NCBI GenBank assembly: GCA_044450785.1
Contig: JBIOJM010000105.1
Coordinates: 1 to 27,733 of the forward strand
Reading direction: 5' to 3'
DNA from: JBIOJM01 sp044450785
GTDB taxonomy: Bacteria > Planctomycetota > Planctomycetia > Isosphaerales > Isosphaeraceae
Length of the DNA: 27,733 nt
In this document: positions 8,235-15,700 of the stretch, piece after piece
Numbering within the stretch: the stretch's first letter is position 1
Layout: every line of letters starts with the position of its first letter
Notes under the pieces: generated by a model
What the model was told of the DNA's origin: nothing
Database searches by the model: none
The model's input: only the letters and a program-made list of their open reading frames with translations
Translations under genes and position numbers: made by a program

Positions 8235-9386
8235 GTGAGCAAAACTGACGCTGATCTCTCGCTGGAATCCGATGGACTCGAAGAGCAGCTCGAGGCGGCC
8301 ACTCCCGCACAGCCGGTCGTCGTGATCCAGTATCGGAACCGTGGGGTGCCTTCCTGGGTGTTCTTCCCCCTGATGCTCCTCATCACGCTCGGCGCGATCC
8401 TGATCTATCATCGCCTTGTCGTTGAACGGTACCGCGTGCAGGCCGCCGTCGAATCGAGACAAGTCCTGGAGAACTGGATCGGCGCTCCACGTTCGAGCCG
8501 GTCGCTTCCGGTTGGCGAGCGGCCGTTGGCGGTGGCGGCAAGCTCGCAGCCGGACGTGCCCGCGCACGGCCGATCCGGGCCTTCGGAGTCGGCGCCGAAT
8601 CCAGCGACGGAGGCGCCCGCGCCAGCACCAGCGCCCGCTCAGACAGCGGCCGTCTCCGCTCCGGCGACCGTGACAGCCGAGCCCCAACCGCGACTCCGCA
8701 CGATCCTGCCCAACCCATCCGCGGCAGTCGGCCCTCCCGCGGCGCCGTCGACCGGGCAGGAAGGAACGGGGCTCGTCGCTCTGGGCGGCACGACCTCCAC
8801 GCCGGCGGGCGTTCCATCAAGCATGCCGGCAAAAGATCGCGCGCCTGCAAACAGGGACACCGAGGTGGTTGCTCCAGCCCTGCAACCGCTTCCCTCCAAG
8901 GAGGAATCCGAACGCCAAATCAAGGAAGAAGCCGCGAAGAAAGAGGCTGATCTTGTGGCCCGCGAACAGAACAGGGAGGCGGATCTCCGTGCTCGGCGGT
9001 ACGAAGAGCGCGCCAAGTTCCGCGAAGAGCTTCGTGAGGTCCTGCGTCTCCATGGTAGCGAGGCTGGCCCGGAGATCGACAAACTTTCTCGACGTTATGG
9101 ATTCGATGCCAATGCCGAGAAGTACGACCTGGCCGAGCGGACCTGGCGTACGGCAAAGATGAATGTCCCGTCAAAGGTCAAACGGCTCCGCTCGCTCGAA
9201 GTTCCCGAGGCGGTCATTCTCGACTTCTTGTCCAACGACCAGAATCTGCTGCGCCGGAGTCCCAAAGGACCGCGCAACGCGAACGAAGTTCGAATCCGTG
9301 CGGCGCGCCAGCTCCTTGGTTTCCCGCTTCCCGCGGGCAATCCGGCGCTTCGTCTGGATCCGGGTGCCGGCCAGCGCCCCCGCTGA
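8235..9386 (+). CDS. single-pass membrane protein with Pro/Ala-rich linker and coiled coil
   Basis: This 383-aa protein starts at GTG with a good Shine-Dalgarno. A short acidic cytoplasmic N-terminus (1-35) is followed by a transmembrane helix at about 40-58 (WVFFPLMLLITLGAILIY). Next comes a long low-complexity stretch rich in Ala, Pro, Thr and Ser (about 80-220), then a highly charged helix with Glu/Lys/Arg periodicity (about 224-290), probably a coiled coil. The last ~90 residues look globular and helical (AEKYDLAERTWRT, VPEAVILDFL). The orientation predicted from charge puts the coiled coil outside the cytoplasm, at the end of a flexible spacer. I do not recognise the family. The layout is like envelope-spanning or scaffold proteins. 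It sits between the phosphoesterase and an exported metallopeptidase on the same strand. Confidence 0.75.
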   Translation: MSKTDADLSLESDGLEEQLEAATPAQPVVVIQYRNRGVPSWVFFPLMLLITLGAILIYHRLVVERYRVQAAVESRQVLENWIGAPRSSRSLPVGERPLAVAASSQPDVPAHGRSGPSESAPNPATEAPAPAPAPAQTAAVSAPATVTAEPQPRLRTILPNPSAAVGPPAAPSTGQEGTGLVALGGTTSTPAGVPSSMPAKDRAPANRDTEVVAPALQPLPSKEESERQIKEEAAKKEADLVAREQNREADLRARRYEERAKFREELREVLRLHGSEAGPEIDKLSRRYGFDANAEKYDLAERTWRTAKMNVPSKVKRLRSLEVPEAVILDFLSNDQNLLRRSPKGPRNANEVRIRAARQLLGFPLPAGNPALRLDPGAGQRPR

Positions 9387-9425
9387 AACGACGAGAGCGC
9401 TCTCGATGCCATCATGAACCGTGAC

Positions 9426-9444
9426 GAGTGGCGAGTGGCGAGTG
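9426..9444. repeat. heptamer tandem repeat, unit GAGTGGC
   Basis: GAGTGGC occurs twice in a row (9426-9432, 9433-9439) and a third time as GAGTG (9440-9444). It lies in the 125-bp gap before the metallopeptidase gene, 24 bp before a second, unrelated heptamer duplication. Confidence 0.7.
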
Positions 9445-9468
9445 AATACGATCCGAACTGTGCTCCCT

Positions 9469-9484
9469 GCTGACCGCTGACCGC
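9469..9484. repeat. heptamer tandem repeat, unit GCTGACC
   Basis: GCTGACC occurs twice exactly (9469-9475, 9476-9482), with a G continuing at 9483. It shares the 7-bp period, but not the sequence, of the repeat at 9426-9444. Confidence 0.6.
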
Positions 9485-9511
9485 CTTGCCTACTGTCAGA
9501 GGACCCTTCCC

Positions 9512-10933
9512 ATGCGTTTTCCTTTGGTCCGTTCTCTCGTCGTCCTCGCGATCCTCTTCATGCCCGTCCAGGTCCGAGGCGCCGACGACGCAGTCATCCG
9601 GCAAGGGACCAAACTGCTCGCGGAGGGCGATCGCCTCGCCGATCAGGGTCAATTCACGGAAGCCGTCATTCGCTACAAGCGCGGCATGGAGCAGCTCCTC
9701 CCCAGCCTCCGGAAAATTCCGTTCAAGCACGAGGTGAAGCGTGACGTCACGAAGCGCGAAAACATGAAAGCGCTCATCCTCAAGGAGATCGACGAGGATA
9801 TGACTCCTCAGGAGTTTCGTGCTAACGAGCTCGCCATGAAGGCGTTCGGGCTCTTGCCGCGTGATTTCAATCTCCGGGAGGCTCTCGCTCAGGTCTACTC
9901 TGAAGAGGTCGCGGCATTTTACGACCCCAAGACCAAGACGATGCACCTGATCGAGGAGACCAAGACGGCTGTCAAAAAAAAGCCGACGTTCCTCGAGCGC
10001 CTCTTCGGCGGCAAGGCGGATTTCGACAAGGACGAGAACAAGACGGTGATCGCCCACGAGCTCACGCACGCCCTGGCCGATCAGCACTATGACCTCGACG
10101 CCATGCAGAAGGCCGTCAAGAAAGACGACGATCGTTCGCTGGCGCTTTCAGCACTGATCGAAGGCGAGGCCACGCTCGCCATGTTCGGGGCCGGCATGGA
10201 CGATTGGGAAGGCGACGACATCATTAAGCTACCCGCCGAGAACCTGGAGTGGACGTTCAACCTGCTCTCGCCCTTCCTGCCGTTCTTGGGGAGCGGAAAG
10301 ACGCTTCGCAACGTCCCGCCCATCATCAGCGAGTCGATGACTTTTCCTTACTTCAGGGGCATGGTCTTTTGTGCCAAACTCACCAACAAGGGGGGCTGGG
10401 CGGCGATCGACGAAGTCTATCGCCACCCGCCACTATCGACCGAACAGATACTCCATCCCGAAAAGTACCGCCTGGAACTTGACCTCCCCATGTCCATCGA
10501 CCTGGGTGTGCTCAAGCCTGGCGAAGGATGGAAGGAATTGGGCCGGAACGTCCTGGGAGAGATGCAACTGGGCGTCATGCTCCGCAAGCACGGCGGCAAG
10601 GCGGCCGCCGCGGGATGGGACGGTGACCGCTACGCGGTCTTCGAGGGCCCGGATTCCAAGCTGGGATTGGTCTGGCTCTCGACCTGGGACAGCGAAGACG
10701 ACGCACGCGAGTTCTTCAAAGGCTACGTCTCCTACCAGACAGCCAAGGTGGGCCATATCGGAGGGCCTCCCACCCCCATCGCCGATTCCGTGTGGCGAAA
10801 TCTCGGCGACCACCTCTACGTCGTAGAGCGGCACGGCCGCGACGTCGCCGTGGTCGAGGGCTTCGCTCCCGCGCAGACGCCCACGCTCCTGGACGCCGCC
10901 TTGCACGCGAAAAAGACAGAGATGAAAAAATGA
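9512..10933 (+). CDS. exported HExxH zinc metallopeptidase-like protein
   Basis: This 473-aa protein starts at ATG with AGAGGA at 9498-9503. Residues 1-23 form a Sec signal peptide (basic start, LVVLAILFM core, cleavage near VRGA-DD). Residues about 29-62 form a TPR-like helical hairpin (LLAEGDRLADQGQFTEAVIRYKRG). The active site is HELTH at 182-186, within AHELTHALADQHYDLD, and a downstream EGEA (E217) in LIEGEAT could be the third zinc ligand of a gluzincin. Before it, VYSEEVAAFYDPKTKTMHLI matches a strand often seen in such putative peptidases. The rest is a large C-terminal part without motifs I know. It would act in the periplasm or outside the cell. The substrate is unknown. The stop codon lies inside a heptamer duplication, and msrB starts 28 bp later. 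Confidence 0.8.
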   Translation: MRFPLVRSLVVLAILFMPVQVRGADDAVIRQGTKLLAEGDRLADQGQFTEAVIRYKRGMEQLLPSLRKIPFKHEVKRDVTKRENMKALILKEIDEDMTPQEFRANELAMKAFGLLPRDFNLREALAQVYSEEVAAFYDPKTKTMHLIEETKTAVKKKPTFLERLFGGKADFDKDENKTVIAHELTHALADQHYDLDAMQKAVKKDDDRSLALSALIEGEATLAMFGAGMDDWEGDDIIKLPAENLEWTFNLLSPFLPFLGSGKTLRNVPPIISESMTFPYFRGMVFCAKLTNKGGWAAIDEVYRHPPLSTEQILHPEKYRLELDLPMSIDLGVLKPGEGWKELGRNVLGEMQLGVMLRKHGGKAAAAGWDGDRYAVFEGPDSKLGLVWLSTWDSEDDAREFFKGYVSYQTAKVGHIGGPPTPIADSVWRNLGDHLYVVERHGRDVAVVEGFAPAQTPTLLDAALHAKKTEMKK

Positions 10934-10943
10934 ATCATGAATC
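10930..10943. repeat. heptamer tandem duplication ATGAATC x2 over a stop codon
   Basis: ATGAATC is repeated exactly at 10930-10936 and 10937-10943. The first copy contains the TGA stop (10931-10933) of the metallopeptidase gene, so the repeat touches coding sequence and fixes the end of the gene. Confidence 0.6.
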
Positions 10944-10961
10944 GAAAATGGGGGATCTCTC

Positions 10962-11804
10962 ATGTCACGTACCCGTGTGACGTGCTGGGCGTGCCTGCCG
11001 GCGGCGGTGTTATTCGGGATGCTGGCTTCGAACGCATTGTCGGGCCAGGACGCGGTGGGGCCCGCAACCAGGTCGGGCGAGGGGACAGCCGGCAAGACCC
11101 ATGAGACGGCCAGGGCGGAGCCCGAAGCATCGAAGAAGACCGATGAGAAAGCAACGTCGAAGCCCGCGCCGGAGTTCGTGTACAAGACCGATGCCGAGTG
11201 GCGGAAGATTCTGACCAGGGTTCAGTATGCCGTGACCCGGCAAAAGGCGACCGAGCCCGCCTTCTCGGGCAAATACGCGAACGACCACTCCAGGGGCACC
11301 TTTCTCTGTTTGTGTTGCCTCAAGGCGGGTCGCGACACCGAGCTCTTCAGCTCGCAGCACAAGTTCGATTCCGGGACCGGCTGGCCGAGCTTCTATCGGC
11401 CCCTCGGCGATCGCGCTCTCCAGACGGCGTGGGACTACGGCGGGCTCGAGGCGCGCGTGGAGGTGATGTGCCGGCGGTGTGGAGCCCATCTCGGGCATGT
11501 CTTCGACGACGGCCCGGATCCCACCGGATTGCGTTATTGCATCAATTCAGCCGCCATCCACTTGAGATCGCCGGAAGGGGAATCGCCCGCGCGGCGGGCT
11601 TCGAGCAAGACGACCTCCACGTCGAAAAAAGCCAGGGCGAAAGTCAAGGCAAAACCGAAATCGCGCTCGAATTCATTGAACACTGAACAAGGACAAACGA
11701 GCCATGCCGACAGGACGAAACATGAGCAGCCTCTTCGTGGGGACCGTCGTTGGTCTGGGGATCAGCGCGTGCTTGTCGGTTCTCGCGGTCTCAGCCCAGA
11801 CTGA
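10962..11804 (+). CDS. msrB: exported peptide-methionine (R)-S-oxide reductase MsrB
   Basis: The enzyme reduces methionine-R-sulfoxide in damaged proteins. A hydrophobic N-terminus (about 8-28) suggests a signal peptide or anchor, so it acts outside the cytoplasm. A charged linker (30-70) precedes the SelR domain (about 74-202). The four zinc cysteines are visible (C116 and C119 in FLCLCC; C170 and C173 in VMCRRC), as are FDSGTGWPSF, GAHLGHVFDDGPDPTGLRYCINS and the catalytic C193. The usual resolving cysteine in the GxGWPSF loop is replaced by Thr. After residue 202 comes a Lys/Ser/Ala-rich tail, and from about residue 239 the frame runs through a heptamer repeat and 101 bp into the cyclophilin gene. 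That last stretch has no protein character, so the functional protein probably ends near residue 235-240. The start has GGGGGA at 10950-10954. Confidence 0.88.
   Translation: MSRTRVTCWACLPAAVLFGMLASNALSGQDAVGPATRSGEGTAGKTHETARAEPEASKKTDEKATSKPAPEFVYKTDAEWRKILTRVQYAVTRQKATEPAFSGKYANDHSRGTFLCLCCLKAGRDTELFSSQHKFDSGTGWPSFYRPLGDRALQTAWDYGGLEARVEVMCRRCGAHLGHVFDDGPDPTGLRYCINSAAIHLRSPEGESPARRASSKTTSTSKKARAKVKAKPKSRSNSLNTEQGQTSHADRTKHEQPLRGDRRWSGDQRVLVGSRGLSPD
11677..11697. repeat. degenerate heptamer repeat at the msrB-cyclophilin junction
   Basis: Three 7-bp units follow each other: TGAACAC, TGAACAA and GGACAAA. They lie just before the cyclophilin ATG (11704) and inside the extended msrB frame. 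In another frame the repeat holds a TGA (11684-11686). The other heptamer repeats here are at gene junctions, so this one suggests the ancestral msrB end lay at or before it. Confidence 0.5.
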
Positions 11805-12309
11805 AGACAAGCACCCGGTCGTGGTTCTGGAAACCTCCATGGGTGCGATCACGATCGAGCTCGACAGGGAAAAAGCACCGATCACGGTCGAGAATTTCGT
11901 GAAATACGTCGACAGTGGGTTCTACGACAACCTGATTTTCCATCGCGTGATGAGCGATTTCATGATCCAGGGGGGCGGGTTTGACCAGCAGATGCATGAG
12001 AAGACGGAGGGGCAGCGCGGTGAGATCAAGAACGAGTCGGGAAATGGATTGAGCAACAAGAAGGGTACGATCGCGATGGCTCGCCTACCGGCTCCCGACT
12101 CGGCCCAAAACCAGTTCTTCATCAATGTCGAAGACAACGAAAGGCTCGACACTTCAGGCGGTGGATACGCGGTCTTCGGCAAGGTGACCGACGGAATGGA
12201 TGTGGTCAACAAGATCCGGAGAGTGAAGACGACGACGCGAGCCGGCATGGCGAACGTCCCGGTCGATCCGGTCATCATCAGGAGCGCCAAACGGAAAGCC
12301 AAGAAATAG
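11704..12309 (+). CDS. exported cyclophilin-type peptidyl-prolyl cis-trans isomerase
   Basis: This 201-aa protein catalyses cis-trans isomerisation of Xaa-Pro bonds. A signal peptide covers residues 1-32 (SLFVGTVVGLGISACLSVLAVSAQ), so it acts in the periplasm. The cyclophilin core is clear: VLETSMGAITIELD, APITVENFVKYVDSGFYDN, then FHRVMSDFMIQGGGF with the catalytic Arg of FHR, and SAQNQFFINVEDN, followed by YAVFGKVTDGMDVV. It ends in a basic tail (AKRKAKK), like the Lys-rich tail of MsrB. The ATG at 11704 is used here (AAGGA at 11689-11693). A second ATG at 11722 would give a shorter, equally good signal peptide. The start lies inside the overrunning msrB frame. Short cyclophilins of the PpiA/PpiB type match best. 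Confidence 0.9.
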   Translation: MPTGRNMSSLFVGTVVGLGISACLSVLAVSAQTEDKHPVVVLETSMGAITIELDREKAPITVENFVKYVDSGFYDNLIFHRVMSDFMIQGGGFDQQMHEKTEGQRGEIKNESGNGLSNKKGTIAMARLPAPDSAQNQFFINVEDNERLDTSGGGYAVFGKVTDGMDVVNKIRRVKTTTRAGMANVPVDPVIIRSAKRKAKK

Positions 12310-12334
12310 CGGCAGCCGATCGCAAGAATGAGGC

Positions 12335-12360
12335 CCGGGCGGAACTCTTGACCCGCCCGG
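12335..12360 (+). terminator. GC-rich hairpin after the cyclophilin gene
   Basis: CCGGGCGG (12335-12342) pairs perfectly with CCGCCCGG (12353-12360) across a 10-nt loop, and GG/CC extend the stem past a one-base bulge. It lies 25 bp after the cyclophilin stop. There is no U-tract, so it is either a weak terminator or a regulatory hairpin. The -35 hexamer of the probable fdxA promoter starts in its loop. Confidence 0.4.
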
Positions 12361-12376
12361 CCATGACTTCTAAGAT
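12348..12376 (+). promoter_or_regulatory. sigma70-like promoter of fdxA
   Basis: TTGACC (12348-12353) and TAAGAT (12371-12376) match 5/6 and 4/6 of the consensus with the ideal 17-bp spacer. Transcription would start near 12383 and leave a leader of about 90 nt before fdxA. The -35 overlaps the loop and 3' arm of the hairpin at 12335-12360. Confidence 0.5.
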
Positions 12377-12472
12377 GGCTGGCATAGGGCGGTGTCCCTT
12401 CATGGTGGCGCGGGCCCCGGACCGCCGTACTTTGTCCCATCATCGATCCCGGTCAGATACAAGGAGTCGCGA

Positions 12473-12778
12473 ATGGCTCACATCGTCGCTGAGCCCTGCT
12501 TCGATTGCAAATATACCGACTGCGTCGTCGTTTGCCCGGTCGACTGCTTCTACGAAGGCGCGCAGATGCTCTACATCCACCCCGACGAGTGCATCGACTG
12601 CGAAGCCTGCGTTCCCGAATGCCCCGTCGAGGCGATCTTCCACGAAGACAACCTGCCCGACGAATGGAAAGAATTCACGGCCTTGAACGCCGAGGAATGT
12701 CCCAAGTGTCCGGTCATCACCGAGAAAAAGGATGCTCTGGAATCGGAGTCGTGTGATAAGAGTCGGAAGCGAAAGTAA
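12473..12778 (+). CDS. fdxA: 7Fe ferredoxin ([3Fe-4S][4Fe-4S]), FdxA type
   Basis: This 101-aa cytosolic electron carrier starts at the ATG at 12473 with a strong Shine-Dalgarno (AAGGAG, 12461-12466, 6-nt spacing). The frame upstream to 12392 has no ferredoxin character. The N-terminal part reads CFDCKYTDCVVVCPVDCFYEG, in line with the known FdxA pattern; cysteines 9, 12, 17, 21 and 25 include the 3Fe-4S ligands. Then PDECIDCEACVPECPVEAI supplies the 4Fe-4S ligands. The end (DEWKEFTALNAE...VITEKKDAL) matches the C-terminal extension of the Azotobacter-type 7Fe ferredoxin FdxA, but is shorter. The extra ECPKCP adds two cysteines beyond the usual set. Redox partner unknown. Its stop is 6 bp from the stop of the convergent giant gene. 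Confidence 0.93.
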   Translation: MAHIVAEPCFDCKYTDCVVVCPVDCFYEGAQMLYIHPDECIDCEACVPECPVEAIFHEDNLPDEWKEFTALNAEECPKCPVITEKKDALESESCDKSRKRK

Positions 12779-12784
12779 AATCGC

Positions 12785-15700
12785 CTAAATGGCTTTCTTC
12801 GACTTGGCTGACTTGTGCTTCGGTTTCGGCACCACGACGTGCTTCACGGGGTGGTGCACGACATGGTGGGCCTTCTTCGCGTGGAGAGGGCCTTTGGGCG
12901 CCGGCGCCGGAGCAGGTGCCGGAGTGACCGGAGACGGAGCCGGAGCCGGTGCTGGGGTGACCGGAATGACCGGCGTGGTGGGCGGAGTCGGGGTCGGTAC
13001 CGGCGTCGTGATCGTCCCGATGTTCAGGACGACGTTGTCGGAGTAGCCGAGGTTGGCCGACCCGATCGTGCTCTCGATCGTGCCGGGCGCCACGGACACA
13101 TCGACGGTCCCCGACGTGGCGAGTGGGCTCGACAGGTTGAACTGGACGGTGTGAGCGTCGATCCAGGTGAGGCTTGTCGCCCGAACCGCATTGGCCGCGG
13201 ATCCGGAGAGGACCAGGTCGGTCGCCGTGATGTCACTGGGATTCACATTCTTGGAGAACGTCACCGTGACCGACGTCGGTCCCGTCGGCAGGTTTATGGT
13301 CGTACCGGCCGCGTGAATTTCGCCGCCGATCGGGACCAGCGTGGTGGTGACGACCCGGAAGGCGCCGCCCACGGGGTTGCCGCCGATTCCATTGTACTCG
13401 AATGCTCCGACGTCGCGTGGTCCGTAGCCGATCACGCCGAGGCCAGCGCCGGCAATCTTGATCTGGCTGTTGCCCAGGAAGTCGGTCGTGATCGCCGTGG
13501 CCTCCCAGGCGTTGTCGATCGCGGCCGAGACGGCGGTCAACTGGTAGTCGCCGTCGAGGAAGAAGGTGGCGGGCCCATCCGAGCCGGGTCTCGGGTCGAT
13601 CGGGAACACGAAGGCCGGGTTTCCGGTGAAGTTGCCGAGGTTATTCTCCGCGTCCTGGGCGGTCGGGCCCAGCAGGGCTGGGTCGAACCCATTGCCCAGG
13701 TCGTTGGTGGCGTTGGCCTGCGAGGTCTCGCTGGCGCCGTTCCCCGAGAACAAGTTGTTCTGCAACGACACCTTGCCGGGATTCGAGGAGAAGATGGCGT
13801 AGCCGGGGCGAGCGAGCGACTGGTCGTGGTTTTCCCAGAAGATATTGCTGGCCACGTAGGCCTGGAGGGGTGTGGTGGCCGTGTTGGAGAGGACCAGGCC
13901 GTAGGTATTGAATGCGAAGTCGTTGTTGATCAGGTTGACGGGATTGGTCTGCGAGGTCGTGCCGCCACCGTCGATGATGACGACGCCCTCGATGTTGCCG
14001 ATCACCCCATCGTTCTCGATTTGGGGAGTCAGCGCGGTGGGGCCGCCGCTCGTCACGGACGTCGTCACGTTGATTCCGGCCCCGGCATCGATGATGAAGT
14101 CCTTGTCGATCAGGATGTTCGAGTTCGAGACCAGGACGGCAACCGCGTTCGGGTTGATGAATCCGTTGGCCGGATCCACCACCAGCGGGCTGGCGATCGT
14201 GAAGCCGGCGACCTCGGTCGCGAGCTGGGCGAAGCTCTCCAATCCCGTGGCCGAGACGGTGGCGTAGGTGCCCACGGGCGCGGTCGCCTGGAAGGGAGCG
14301 CGGATAATCGTCGAAAGTGCGTCGCCTGTGCTGGTGGTGAACACGGTCCCGTCGGTGCTGGACGGGTCGGCCGACAGGACCCGCACGAACTGCTTGAGCG
14401 TGACCTGTTCGGTATAAACGCCGGGGAGCACCGCCACCACGTCGCCCGGTGTCGCGGCGGTGATGGCCTTGCTGATGGTGGGATAGGGGTTTTCCCTCGA
14501 GCCGATCAGGGCAAGGGGGTTGCTGACATACTGAGGGCCGCCCACGAAGAAGTTCTGGGCCAGCGAGGGCACGTCGACAACGAACTGCTCGGTCGCGGTC
14601 GTCACGTTGCCGGCGATGTCCAGGGCAGGCAGGGTTATCTGGTACAGGTTGTTGGTCAGCGCGCCTGACGTGGAGAACGAGATCTCCTCGGCGCCTTGGC
14701 CCCCCTTCCCCTTGTCGAGAAGCGTGAGCTTGATCGAGCCGGCGTTGATCGGGATCTTGACGTCGTCTTTCGTGCCGAGGATGCCGTCCGGGCCTGCGTT
14801 GATGACCGTGGGGAAGAAGTGAGTCAAATCGATGTTTTCGCTGGCGGTGATCGTGAACGTGATCTGGCCGCCCACCAGCGTGGTCAACACCTGACCGGCC
14901 GTTGGCGAAACGAAGTTGATCGTGGGTGGGGTGGTGTCGACGACGAACGGTGCCTGAGCGTTGGGATCGCTGGGGTTGGACTGGTTGCCGCTCTGGTCGA
15001 TGATCCGGGCCCGCGCCACATAGTATCCGCTGTCGTCGCCGGGCAGGGGCGACAACAGGCCGTCGAGCCCGACGTTGTAGAACCCCTGCAAGTTGGGCAA
15101 AGGATTCTTGTCGGTGACGAGGCCCGTGTTCGCTCCGTCGACTCCCAGCGAGACCTTGAAGGCGCCGCCGGCCGTGGATGTCCCGCTGCCCGCGTTGGGG
15201 CGGATGTACTGGGCGAGGATGGAGAGATTGCTCGGAAGCTGGCTCGGGTCGAAGAAAGTGGTCGGCACGCCGTTGACCACCACCTCGATGCCGACGTCCA
15301 CGATCGCCGTTTGACCGGCCAGGGGCACCAGTTGCGGGTTGGGCTCGCTGACCGTGCCGTCGAAGGTGGGCAGGGTCGAGTAGGTGATGTTGTCGCCGAC
15401 GATGTTGGTATCGCTGGCGGGGTCCATCTTGAGCGAGCCCGCCAGGACCGAGGGCGGTGTGGTGTTGATGATGAACGAGTCGAAGAAATTGCCCCCGGGA
15501 TACCCATTCCCTGAGGGGAGCGCCAGTTGAGCGCCGGTTGAGGTGCCGCCGACGGTGTTTTCGCCGTCGAGCGCGACTCCTTGCGGGTTGGTGAGCACCG
15601 GCGATCCACTGCCGAACAGGGTGATCTGGTAAGCGTCGGTTCCGAGTGTCAAGGCGGCCGCGCCCAGGCTGATGATCAGGGTGTCGGTCGAACTGTCGTA

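Noticed and set aside
7179..8687. Minus-strand frame of 502 codons across the phosphoesterase and the next gene
   Set aside because: It spans two plus-strand genes and their gap, and shows no domain or Shine-Dalgarno.
9426..9484. A CRISPR-like array or insertion-sequence end
   Set aside because: Repeat units are only 7 bp, back to back without spacers, and no transposase, cas gene or terminal inverted repeats are near.
11198..11686. A separate gene in another frame within msrB
   Set aside because: It overlaps the conserved MsrB domain completely and has no motif. Only its stop codon is of interest, as a possible ancestral msrB end.
12815..14668. Plus-strand frame of 617 codons opposite the giant gene
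   Set aside because: It is antisense to a clearly coding, motif-bearing gene, is rich in Arg, Gly and Asp as expected of a GC-rich shadow frame, and has no recognisable domain.
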